From positions 2,852,001-2,916,000 of the forward strand of contig JAMXDE010000005.1 of NCBI GenBank assembly GCA_026770025.1: a stretch of 64,000 nt of DNA, written 5' to 3'. A model generated the notes under the pieces. It had not been told where the DNA came from, searched no databases, and worked only from the letters and a program-made list of their open reading frames with translations. This DNA is from Craspedostauros australis (Eukaryota; Bacillariophyta; Bacillariophyceae; Mastogloiales; Achnanthaceae). Each line of letters opens with the position of its first letter. Within the stretch, counting starts at the first letter, position 1. The translations under genes were made by a program, and so were the position numbers. Shown here in pieces: positions 45,229 to 54,173 of this stretch.

Positions 45229-46395
45229 ATGCAGCCTTCATCCATCATCCACCACCAGTCCGCCATGCCCGTTGCTCTCCAACCAACGGCATCACCAACT
45301 CTATCACCCAGCACCATGCCATCGGTGGACAGAAGAGAGCAACAGACCCAAGAGTTGTCGCCCCGCCAACCGACGAAGCTGTCATCCATCTGCTCCGTTG
45401 TCTCCACAACGTCTGCTACCTCTGCCACCTCTGCGACGTGCACGTTAGCGCCAGCTTCTCCCATGCCGGTGGCGAGCGCCAGAATGACGACGGCTGTGGG
45501 GAAGACCACGAGCACGAATACGGACATGTCCTCTTCCGCAATCAATACGTTCCTTGACAACCTCCTCCTTAACTCATCCGCAACATTAGCATCACGAACG
45601 CGCAGCCACCATCCAAGCAAGCAACAGCCTCATACCTCACGATGCCTCCAGGTCGTCGTGGACAACGCCAAGAGCAACAGCGACGTCCGCCGCAAGTGGA
45701 GAATCTCTGCCTCGCACGACGATGATGACACGCGCAGCATCGGCTCCAGATGGAGCGACAGCTCTTGCTGCGTCACGTCCGAGTCCATGGTCATCCCCCG
45801 CAGGGCCGTCAGCTCTCTCATCGCCACGAACGCGGCGTCACCAGCCTCCGTCACGAGGACGACACAGTCGCTGCCGTGCCCGCCTCCGCTGATCCCCATG
45901 TCCCCGTCGGCCCGGTCCACCACCGACAAAGCGCCCGATACGGAATGCCGCGACATTCCTCTTGCCGTGCCCATCCGGTTCCTGAGCGACAATGAAACGG
46001 ACGATCACTCCTTGCCCGACGCGCCGCAACTCCACGTGTCATCCAACCCGGCGCTGAGTTCGGCGCTGATGAAGACCGTCGAGAAGCTGTCCGTACGCGC
46101 CGCTCTGGCCATGTCACGTCCCTGCGCCACACAAGGTTCGCGCATGGAGACGCTGGGTGTCATCGAGGAGGCCATCGAGCTGCTGCCATCGCGTGGGGCC
46201 GTGACGGACGTGTTCGGGACGCGGAGCCGGTCCACCGTGCTGGAGCATCCCGCCGAGAGCGCGGCCGATGCACGTGCTCTGTCCGACGCCATGCTGGCCG
46301 CGATCGATCGGCTGTCGGTGCGAGCAGCGTTGACGTTGACGAATTTTGATACGGTACATTCGAGTTCGGAATCCACCGGCACAGCCGGCGAGTGA
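45229..46395 (+). CDS. Unknown Ser/Thr-rich protein with a repeated helix motif
   Basis: 388 residues, single exon. The N-terminal 200 residues are Ser/Thr/Pro-rich. The C-terminal part contains two copies of a helix motif 75 residues apart: ALSSALMKTVEKLSVRAAL (275-293) and ALSDAMLAAIDRLSVRAAL (350-368). A looser relative may exist at about 101-120 (SAINTFLDNLLLNSSATL). Base use at third positions is GC-rich across 45700-46390, favouring coding on this strand; the opposite strand is also open there. Not recognised. Possibly a lineage-specific protein. Converges with the PT-repeat gene 389 bases away. The start could also be the second in-frame ATG at residue 13. Confidence 0.6.
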   Translation: MQPSSIIHHQSAMPVALQPTASPTLSPSTMPSVDRREQQTQELSPRQPTKLSSICSVVSTTSATSATSATCTLAPASPMPVASARMTTAVGKTTSTNTDMSSSAINTFLDNLLLNSSATLASRTRSHHPSKQQPHTSRCLQVVVDNAKSNSDVRRKWRISASHDDDDTRSIGSRWSDSSCCVTSESMVIPRRAVSSLIATNAASPASVTRTTQSLPCPPPLIPMSPSARSTTDKAPDTECRDIPLAVPIRFLSDNETDDHSLPDAPQLHVSSNPALSSALMKTVEKLSVRAALAMSRPCATQGSRMETLGVIEEAIELLPSRGAVTDVFGTRSRSTVLEHPAESAADARALSDAMLAAIDRLSVRAALTLTNFDTVHSSSESTGTAGE

Positions 46396-46784
46396 AGTAG
46401 AGTGTCGGTGTTGGGATCCGCATTCACATCGACATGTAGAGTACATAGAGCACGAGTAATACCATAGACCACAATACAGTGTACTGTAAGCAGTATTATA
46501 TAATACATTGCAATGTGACAGCTAATACAATTAACACTAGCTATTGCATGAGGCAGAGACAGAGAGACCATTTAGAATGAGCAGTGCAAGGCAACAACCA
46601 AACACTGTACCACTCAATTGCACGTCTTGTGTGATTGGAAACCTGAACGATCTATTAGAATACTGTGGAAGTCTCTATCGGTGCACCTCAAGCATCGTTT
46701 CCTTATGACTGGGCAGACGACATATGTGCTTCCTTTTTTGTGAGTGTGTTTGTGGCTATATGCGCGTGAGTACTCTAATCTACT
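46396..46784. other. Convergent intergenic region
   Basis: No gene recognised. An AT-rich segment at 46485-46505. Confidence 0.6.
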
Positions 46785-48227
46785 CTATCTCGGACCCACA
46801 GCGTACGACGATGGCAACGCAAAGTTGGGACCATCGTCTTCGGTATCTTGAAACTGCTGCTGCTGCGGTTCGCCAACCCGCATGACGTTCATGCCGCCAT
46901 CGCGCACGACGGTGCTGCGCTTGGCCTTCTGGATCATGTGGGCCGAGGCCAGGATCTTCTCGACACCTTCCGTCGTGACCAGTCCGCCCTCCATCTCCTC
47001 CTTTTGCTCAGCATCCTCGAGACGGATGCGCCTTCGCTTCTTGGCGAGGCGGCACAGGCAGAAGAGTGCCATGGCGCTCATGACGAGGAGGGCGGCGCCG
47101 GCGAAGCGCAGGGCGTTGGGTGGCACGTTGGATTCGAGGTCGTTGGTGTAGTACTCATCATCGTAGCCGTCGTCGTTTTCCGTGACAGTGGTGTTCTTGA
47201 CGAAGACGTCGGCCTCGTTGCCCGGTATGCTGAGCTGGGTGCCTGGGTAACGGGTCTTGAGGCTCTTCTCGAGCTCTCCGGACTTGATGTACTTGTCGAG
47301 GGTGAATTGCGTGGAGGTTGTGAGACGCAGCAGAGCCTCGTCCTTGCGGGTCTTGTCTCCATCCTGAATGTGCTCCTGGTCCACGTCGACCACGGGGTAG
47401 CGCAGGGTCCAGGCCGTGTACCTGATGCTGGCGCTGGTCTGTCCCGGATCCACGACCGCGAAGGGCGTCTTGAGGATGGCGGAGCGGTCTCCGGCGATCT
47501 CGCCGAGGTGACGGCGGGCGTTGGCATCCTGCAGCGATGCCGTTCTTCTTCGAGCCTGCGTGCAGATGTCTACGTCGGTGGTGGAGATGGACTCGTAGAG
47601 CTCGAAGTCCCCGGTCTCGCAGAGGACCTCCTGGAAGCTCTCGATGAGGCCCTTGGAGAGGACGACGTCAGCCTCGGCCGGATCGACGTCCTCGTTGAAG
47701 ATGGAGACCCTGAGGGCCATGTCACCAACCACGGCGGCGCTGTACTCCGTGGTGGGCGTTGAGGTGGGCAAACCGGTGGGTTCTGTGGATGGCTGGACCG
47801 TGTCCAGCGTGGTTGGAGCCGATGACCTGGTGATGGATGGCTTGGACGTTGGCATGGAGGTGGGCGTTAATGTGGGAGCGCCGGTGGGCTTGTAGGAAGG
47901 AGAGGTGGTCGGAAGCAGCGTCGGCGAGACGGTTGGCAGGTCCGTGGGGGACGCTGTTGGGTTGCTGGTTGGCATGCGCGTTGGCCTCCTGGTCGGTCGG
48001 CTTGATGGAGAGCCCGTTGGGCGACTTGTGGGCCTGCTGGTTGGTCGTTGGGTTGGGGAGCTGGTGGGAATCGTTGTGGGGGTGCTCGTCTTGTCCTTGT
48101 CATTCTTCTCATCCTGGGGGTCGTCGATGACCTCATCCTTGTTTTCCAGCACAATGTCCTTGTCATCCTCCAGGAATCGCACTGCGTCGTCCCTGTCTCC
48201 GTCTCGTTCTCTGCCTGCTTGCGTCAT
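46785..48227 (-). CDS. Single-pass membrane protein with PT-repeat stalk
   Basis: 480 residues from ATG 48227. An acidic N-terminus (10-45) leads into about 110 residues of PT-x-x-PT repeats (about 48-160), the kind of Pro/Thr stalk abundant in diatom surface and cell-wall associated proteins. A globular domain follows (165-360; VVGDMALRVSIFNEDVDPAEA, YTAWTLRYPVVDVDQEH). A transmembrane helix at 374-393 (FAGAALLVMSAMALFCLC) is followed by a KKRRRIR stop-transfer motif, and the cytosolic tail has about 87 residues. The layout suggests type I topology with the PT stalk outside, but no signal peptide precedes it, so a 5' exon may be missing. Ligand or function unknown. Confidence 0.8.
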   Translation of the reverse strand: MTQAGRERDGDRDDAVRFLEDDKDIVLENKDEVIDDPQDEKNDKDKTSTPTTIPTSSPTQRPTSRPTSRPTGSPSSRPTRRPTRMPTSNPTASPTDLPTVSPTLLPTTSPSYKPTGAPTLTPTSMPTSKPSITRSSAPTTLDTVQPSTEPTGLPTSTPTTEYSAAVVGDMALRVSIFNEDVDPAEADVVLSKGLIESFQEVLCETGDFELYESISTTDVDICTQARRRTASLQDANARRHLGEIAGDRSAILKTPFAVVDPGQTSASIRYTAWTLRYPVVDVDQEHIQDGDKTRKDEALLRLTTSTQFTLDKYIKSGELEKSLKTRYPGTQLSIPGNEADVFVKNTTVTENDDGYDDEYYTNDLESNVPPNALRFAGAALLVMSAMALFCLCRLAKKRRRIRLEDAEQKEEMEGGLVTTEGVEKILASAHMIQKAKRSTVVRDGGMNVMRVGEPQQQQFQDTEDDGPNFALPSSYAVGPR

Positions 48228-49575
48228 GGTCAGTATTGGTGGTGATTCGATGGTCGCTCCGTGGTTCAGTCAGAGTATGTGGTAGGGCAAGGGGAGGCAG
48301 AGCGGTGCTTGTACTCGACCCAGCAATGATCTCTGAGAGTCAGCAGAGATTCAGAAATGAGGCAATGCTGCGGCTTTTGTGTGATGTGTGATGGCACCTC
48401 GTTCTGCCGTCCTTCCAGTTGCGTTGCGTTGCGTTGCTTCCCTGTTGGGGGCGTTCCTGCGTCTGTCTTTGTGATCAGAACCCTGCAAGTGACGATCGTT
48501 CGTCCCTTCGTTTGTTGGTTGCTTGATCGATTGATTGGTTGGATGTTCTGCTTCCGCTTTCTTTCAATGGGATGCACAATGCTCAAAGATGCTTTCGTCG
48601 CTCGACTCAGGTCCGCCGTCTTTGCTTGACTTTGCTCGGCCAATGCTGCTTGCCCTTCGATGGAGATCGATGCGGCTTGGCTTCACTTGGAGTCGATGCG
48701 GAGTGGTGTGGAGTGATGTGGAGTGATGTGAAGTGGAGTGGGATGGAGGCAATTGATTTCAACTGAGATGATCCAGAGAAGTTGAGCGGGTTGAGCCGAC
48801 TTCGTTTGTGTTTGGGTTGAATCGGACTCGCTTTGGCGCTCTCGTCTCCACTCACATGAACTGCACACAAATCAACGAAGGACGACTACTTTTGGTGGCA
48901 ACAACGCGCACGCCAAAATTTCAAGAGTTGTGACGGTTGACCCATCCAACACACTTTCTCATGTTGTTGGAACGCGCCGTGCCGAACGTGCGCGTTGAGT
49001 TCCAGCCATTTAGCAGCAACGACCATGTACATCCGTTATAAACGGTTATTCCGTCTTTGGTGTAAGATTCCCACGAACTCGCAACCGATACGTAAAACGT
49101 GTTTCGAAGTACCTCGAGTCACGGATAGTATAAACTCACAATAGGAGTCTAGACTGACAAGAAGCGATTGCTTTGAACACAACAACGACGATGAACACGT
49201 TTTGGATCCACGATACGAGTACGAACGCCAACACATCAACAACCAACTCAACACTTTTGGGGCAAAACAGAACCAAGGCGCCACCACCATGGCCGATCAG
49301 AGTCAGCAGCGTCAACATCTCGCTGACTGGCCATCACCGTTGCTCTTGGTTGCCATTGAAGGAGTGGAGTATTGGTAGATAGTATAATACGATCTGTTCT
49401 GGGTTATATAATATTCTATTATAATACGATCTACAGCATCCTCGTCTACTCGTACACACGAAGTCGAGAGCAAGCAGTGCCACAGGCCATCCATCGCTAT
49501 CCGCCACACAATTTCAAGCCAAACACACGCACAGCCACACGCACAGCCACACGCCAGATACACTATTCCGCAACC
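48228..49575. promoter_or_regulatory. Divergent promoter region between PT-repeat gene and plastid gene
   Basis: 1348 bases. GTGGAGTGA-type short repeats at about 48700-48735 and a CACACGCACAGC repeat at 49527-49551 just before the plastid gene. TACGAGTA at 49214 and TACTCGTA at 49447. A missing signal-peptide exon of the PT-repeat gene could lie here but none is visible. Confidence 0.45.
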
Positions 49576-50103
49576 ATGAAGTTCGCCTCCTCCCAACCCG
49601 CAACCCTGCTGGCCGCCGTCATGATCGCCCAGCAGACCACGGCATTCGCACCACGACAGATGCCATCCTCTGCGGCCACACAGCTGCAGGCATCCAAACA
49701 ATCCTTTTGGGCACCCGTCGCTGGCGCCCTCGTGGGACTTTCCCTCGCATCACAAATCGCCGGTGCCGAGATGCCGCCAGCACCCATGCCATCCATCGTG
49801 GTGGCCGACAATCTATCATTGGATTTCTCCATGCCGTCCTACAATCCCACCAGCAAGTCCACAGGATTCGGCGACGGCACGGAGGCCTACCTGTCCACCA
49901 AGACCAGCGACGGCAGGCTGACGGATCCAGGATCGGATGAGCGTCAGAAGCAGATGGAATCCATGAAGAAGGCCGAGGAGGCACGCAAGGTGAGGTTGGC
50001 GGCCGAGAAGGAAAAGCAGAAGGAGCGCGAGGCGGAGGACAAGATCCGCGCGGCAGCCAAGAAGGCCGAGCGCGAACGTCGTCTCAAGGGGATCTTCGAT
50101 TAG
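49576..50103 (+). CDS. Plastid-targeted, probably thylakoid-lumen protein of unknown function
   Basis: 175 residues. The N-terminus is a signal peptide (1-23) ending in the complex-plastid cleavage motif AFAP (23-26). A Ser/Gln-rich transit region (24-42) follows, then a second hydrophobic segment (WAPVAGALVGLSLASQIAGA, 45-64) ending in an AGA cleavage site before EMPPAP. That third signal points to the thylakoid lumen. The mature part (from about 65) has a conserved-looking block (SYNPTSKSTGFGDGTEAYL) and a C-terminal half of almost uninterrupted Glu/Lys/Arg/Ala coiled coil (about 120-175). I do not recognise the family. A role at a photosystem or lumenal complex is a guess. ATG 49576 gives the complete leader; the open frame extends upstream only through non-ATG codons. 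Confidence 0.82.
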   Translation: MKFASSQPATLLAAVMIAQQTTAFAPRQMPSSAATQLQASKQSFWAPVAGALVGLSLASQIAGAEMPPAPMPSIVVADNLSLDFSMPSYNPTSKSTGFGDGTEAYLSTKTSDGRLTDPGSDERQKQMESMKKAEEARKVRLAAEKEKQKEREAEDKIRAAAKKAERERRLKGIFD

Positions 50104-50793
50104 AGTTGCGCTGGGTATCGCAATCACAGCTACCATGCATATTGCCTACCCGTATTGCCACGGTCAGTCGATGGGCGCAATGGACACTGCGCTCGTTTCC
50201 TTCCTGCAAGCACAAACCCTTCGCTTTGCTCCATTCTGCGAGCACGTCACAGCAACTGGTCACGAACCAGCGAACGCAAAACAGTGTGGATTTTAAGAGG
50301 AACCAGCACGATCAGCGGATCGATGTGGATGGCATGGAGGGCAGAGACGAGCGCGTTGGACAGAGTTCCTTCGTCCACCAGCATGTCGATCAATTGGTTC
50401 TTGAGATTCCAGCTACAATGACCAAGGACCCTTTATGGGTAGAGCACGACCTACTTACAAACAGTTGCCTCCCCGAGAGCATTGATACCTATTTTAGGCA
50501 ACGAACTTGTGGAGTACTCGGTGCTCCATGCTTTCATGAAAATCAGATCCGTTGTCGCATTCATTCGTGGACTTCAAGCTGTTGTGCTTTGAACGAAGAC
50601 CGCGGCATCGTTACCATTCTCGCACCAGCACCATCCAACTTGCTGTCCACACCAAATTCATCAAGGCACCCTTCCGCTGGGGAGTCTACAGCGTATCCTT
50701 CTTCCTGGTTGCCGCTGCTGGTGTCGCGCACTTTGGCGAGATTTGAATTTCTTTTGCAGCTGTGGATTTGATGAGAGACGTGGCGAAGAAACC
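50104..50793. other. Intergenic or unresolved 5' exon region
   Basis: Open frames here are short. A stretch near 50650-50745 (IKAPFRWGVYSVSFFLVAAAG) could be an upstream exon of the next candidate gene, with a TTCTTTTGCAG acceptor at about 50758, but no clear donor is seen. Confidence 0.35.
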
Positions 50794-51357
50794 ATGCTCC
50801 GGATTCTGACGTCCTGTCTGGTGTTCTTGCCCATCGCCGTGATCGGTTGCATGTCGAACAACTACCTCATTTTCTGCCTGGGCATACTGGGATTTGTGGT
50901 TGAAGGTGCCGTGGTCGTCCTGCGTATCGCAAGGCACTCGCCCAACCTTGTGCAAGGGCTACTAGTGTTGTTGATAGTCCTGGTGCTTGATCTGATCGAC
51001 GCATTCATCCTGCGCAAATGGAATACCATCCCAGCCAGGATCGTCAATTGGTCCAGCCGATGCGCGGAATGGACTGCTGCTGGACGAGGAGGCGGGGCTG
51101 ACTCGAGTTCCGCATCCCTGACTCTCCACTCTGCGTTGTCCATACATCATAAGCTAGCCTTATTTTTACCTCAGTTCCTGTCGGATATTTTATTATTTGA
51201 GAGAGTATGTAGAGCAGAGCAGAGAGAAGCATTTGTGTGCTGTCTCTTGTTTTGGTTGATGCACTGCCAACGCCAGCCCACACAGTATGTGTTGCTCAAT
51301 CTATCGTTGCATCACTCATTTCTCTGCACGCCACCGTGTTCTACCTATCAACGATAA
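50794..51357 (+). CDS. Candidate small multi-pass membrane protein
   Basis: From ATG 50794, 187 codons encode three hydrophobic helices in the first 75 residues (LRILTSCLVFLPIAVIGCM, NNYLIFCLGILGFVVEG, GLLVLLIVLVLDLIDAFIL). A less convincing tail rich in Cys, Leu and His follows. The helices end in charged residues as expected for a real membrane protein. The last codons overlap the 3' end of the SAMHD1-like gene on the other strand, so the true C-terminus may be earlier, through an intron. No family recognised. Confidence 0.35.
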   Translation: MLRILTSCLVFLPIAVIGCMSNNYLIFCLGILGFVVEGAVVVLRIARHSPNLVQGLLVLLIVLVLDLIDAFILRKWNTIPARIVNWSSRCAEWTAAGRGGGADSSSASLTLHSALSIHHKLALFLPQFLSDILLFERVCRAEQREAFVCCLLFWLMHCQRQPTQYVLLNLSLHHSFLCTPPCSTYQR

Positions 51358-54173
51358 AAGTTGGGCGAGGACATCGGGATGGGGCTCTCTTCCGGCATCG
51401 CCCGTTCACCTCTGCGCGAGGATTTCGTTGGCGTGGATGCGATAGATGCCGAGCAGAGACTTTCATCACCGGGCGACATCTTCAATCGCTTGGAAGAGAT
51501 GGTGGCATGCTGCTTACGATCATTTTCGTTCGCGCACTTGAATCTGGCCGGTGTGTTGGTTGCATCACCATCGATGTTCTCGCTGCTCCTGTTGTTGTTC
51601 TCGCCGTCATCATCGCTGTCTCCGTCTACGTCACTCTCCTGCGTACACCGAATGGGGTACATGGAAAGATCGTCGTTGCGCCCTGGTATGTTCGCATCTC
51701 CCCGGCTACTCTCGCTATCGTACCCAGCGACTCCCCTGCTTACATCACCATGATTGGAATTCCCATCATCGCTGAGATCGTAATCGAATTCAGGCGCTGG
51801 CGTGATCTGCAGACCGCCCACGGCATTGACACCACCATCGCTCTTGCGCTTGAGCCCGCTTGCTGTCGAGGTGGCGGCGCTATCTTGCGAGCGCGCAGCG
51901 ACGTCGGGGCACCCCAGCTGCTCATCCAGCTGGTTTTGCCAGTCTTCGCAGACGTGGCGCAGGAGATCGACCTTCTCCGGCGTGCGGCAGTAGACGCGCA
52001 CCGCGCACTTCATGTGGGATTCCGGGATGACAGAGCGATGGTCCTTTTCGTCCACGACCTCCGCGAGTGGCAGATCGTCCAAGGACGATTTGCGATTGAG
52101 ATTGGTTGCGCGGCCCACGAATCTCAGAAGGGACAGCGGGTTCTTGTTCTTGTTGCCGTAGTGTATGCACACTCTCTCGACCAGGATATCTTGCTTGGTC
52201 AGCTGGATGATGACGCCTTCGTCATTGCCATCCGCGCGGCCTACCTTTCGGCGACCTGCGCCGGCGTGAGTGGGAACACCGCGCCCAGCACCGCTGCTGC
52301 TGCCTGGCACACGATGCTTTCCGCGAATGCGCAGGAGGTCCCGAACGATCTCCACCGTGGGCGCATCCCACAGCTTCTTCGCTCGCTCGTCGTCCACGTC
52401 GACGATGCGCTCGGCAGCGAACTTGTAAATGTCGTGACGGTCCAACCGCTCAACGAGATCTCGCGCGGCCTTCATCTCTGGCCGTTGGTCTTCGCGAATC
52501 AATGCGAGGATGTTGTCATCGAGCCGCTGGTAGGAATCAGGATCGGCACACGCACGGCTGATGGGCATGCCATTGTACAGCATTTTGGTATCAGCGAGTC
52601 GCAGGATGTCGCACATCATGGCCGACGCCGCCTTGACGGTCTTGTGCTGGTACACCGTTTCGTGCATCTTGAAGCGTTCTTGGAAGGCACCCAGAGCGGA
52701 TGCCACGTGCTTGATTGGGTAGCAGATCATGCAATGGGTATCTGTCGGGGCACCGGGCTCGGTGGGGTAGCAACGCAGACAGCTCGGCTTGGAGCATTTG
52801 GCCCTCGCTACGATGGCATCATTGATGATGGGTATGTCCACGTTTCCGGACACGCCGAAGGCGCGACGCTTATCGCGCGCGAAATAGTCGAGCTTGTCCA
52901 CGTCGAGGCCGCTGTGCTTGTTGGCAACGATATCATACAGCCACTCCTTGTGCGACTCCATGCGGCCGATGCATCCCGTTGTGCCCAATTTCTCCTTGGC
53001 TTCGGGGATTGGTCCACCCAAGATGCATTCCTTGACGAAGATCCAATCCCGCGATGTAAGGATGTTTTCATCAACGGCTCTGTGGTGATTGTGGTTGCGG
53101 CTGCCAACGCTGTTGCTGCCAACGCTTGCATTGACGAACATGGATGCTCCAAACACCTTCATGGTGTGAACGTCAACACCATCGCCAATCTGCTTCAACG
53201 GTTTATCCAACGCCTCCCATCGATAGTCGATGGCCATGCCCAAGTCCGCCAACGCGGCATCGATCATCATGAGGGACGCACTCTCATGGGTCCATCCCTT
53301 GGGAATGTCGTCAAACCGTTCGTACTCTCGCCGGACCTCAGGATCAAGCTCGATCTCCTCATTGACGCGACTCCGGAACTGCTCGTAGAGATGCGATCCC
53401 GGACCGTGTCCAATGTCATGCAGCAGGCCCGCCAAGGTGACGCACAGGACGTCCTTGTCGGTCGTGCGCAAGTTGGGCTGATGAAATTGGATGCGGCGCG
53501 CCACCTGACGCGCCAAATGCGCGACGCCCAACGAGTGCTCGAATCTCGTGTGGTTGGCACAGGTGAAGACGAGAGCTGCCGGACCCAGCTGCTGGATGCG
53601 TCGCAGTCGCTGAAAGCGCTTCGTGTCGACCAGCGCCTTCATGACGGGACACATGTCGATCGTCTGATGCACCTCGTCGTTGGTGCGCGTCAATTTGGCA
53701 TCCGTGAGCTGCGTGAGCTTGAAGGGGCGCTGCTTCAGATGGTCGTGCGGCTGCGACATGGATTGGGACTGCGTGGCCACATGCGGTTGCGACAATGGCA
53801 CGCGGCCGGCGATCTGCGGATGCGCCTCCGCATCGAAGTCCCTGTCGAGCGAGAGACGCGAATTCTCGAGAGGCGCTCTCTGCGAGTGCGTTCTGGCACG
53901 CGGCACGCCTGCGTCGTTGAAGGCGCGTTGGCTGCGGGCTGCCGCAGGTGGCTGGTGGTTGGGCGGAGCCTTGCGATTCTCCTTCTGGCCCAACGCATGA
54001 GCTGCTCGCACAGACTTGCGCTGCGCGTTGGATGCCTTGCTGTACGGGTTGTGGACGGCCGTGGACACTGCCGGAGCGGGCTTGCGATCGTGCTGCGTGC
54101 GGCATTCGGATGCCCTGTCCTCTGCGCCGCTTGATTGGGTCTGGGGCATGGTCTGTTTGTCAGGAAGCGCCAT
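51348..54173 (-). CDS. SAMHD1: SAMHD1-like dNTP triphosphohydrolase without SAM domain
   Basis: 941 residues from ATG 54173 (CACCATGG context). A disordered basic N-terminus (1-150) replaces the SAM domain. The HD-domain catalytic core is complete: Arg210 and His213 in HTRFEHSLG, His252-Asp253 in LLHDIGHGPGSH, WTHESASLMM, and Asp426 in LDVDKLDYFARD. The substrate-side motif VYQHK (508-512) follows. Such enzymes hydrolyse dNTPs to deoxynucleosides and triphosphate and limit dNTP pools. An insertion carries five cysteines (Cys460, 465, 468, 481, 484; CSKPSCLRC...CMIC) spaced like a small zinc site, absent from the human enzyme. Two disordered acidic/Ser-rich segments lie toward the C-terminus. 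An in-frame ATG at 54599 could add 142 residues, but that stretch looks like leader. The opposite strand is open for 965 codons without motifs. Confidence 0.93.
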   Translation of the reverse strand: MALPDKQTMPQTQSSGAEDRASECRTQHDRKPAPAVSTAVHNPYSKASNAQRKSVRAAHALGQKENRKAPPNHQPPAAARSQRAFNDAGVPRARTHSQRAPLENSRLSLDRDFDAEAHPQIAGRVPLSQPHVATQSQSMSQPHDHLKQRPFKLTQLTDAKLTRTNDEVHQTIDMCPVMKALVDTKRFQRLRRIQQLGPAALVFTCANHTRFEHSLGVAHLARQVARRIQFHQPNLRTTDKDVLCVTLAGLLHDIGHGPGSHLYEQFRSRVNEEIELDPEVRREYERFDDIPKGWTHESASLMMIDAALADLGMAIDYRWEALDKPLKQIGDGVDVHTMKVFGASMFVNASVGSNSVGSRNHNHHRAVDENILTSRDWIFVKECILGGPIPEAKEKLGTTGCIGRMESHKEWLYDIVANKHSGLDVDKLDYFARDKRRAFGVSGNVDIPIINDAIVARAKCSKPSCLRCYPTEPGAPTDTHCMICYPIKHVASALGAFQERFKMHETVYQHKTVKAASAMMCDILRLADTKMLYNGMPISRACADPDSYQRLDDNILALIREDQRPEMKAARDLVERLDRHDIYKFAAERIVDVDDERAKKLWDAPTVEIVRDLLRIRGKHRVPGSSSGAGRGVPTHAGAGRRKVGRADGNDEGVIIQLTKQDILVERVCIHYGNKNKNPLSLLRFVGRATNLNRKSSLDDLPLAEVVDEKDHRSVIPESHMKCAVRVYCRTPEKVDLLRHVCEDWQNQLDEQLGCPDVAARSQDSAATSTASGLKRKSDGGVNAVGGLQITPAPEFDYDLSDDGNSNHGDVSRGVAGYDSESSRGDANIPGRNDDLSMYPIRCTQESDVDGDSDDDGENNNRSSENIDGDATNTPARFKCANENDRKQHATISSKRLKMSPGDESLCSASIASTPTKSSRRGERAMPEESPIPMSSPNFYR

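Noticed and set aside
49372..49575. Upstream extension of the plastid gene frame
   Set aside because: No in-frame ATG; it would bury the signal peptide, whose ATG is 49576.
51237..54134. 965-codon plus-strand open frame antisense to the SAMHD1-like gene
   Set aside because: Shadow of GC-rich third positions in a gene with conserved catalytic residues; no domain of its own.
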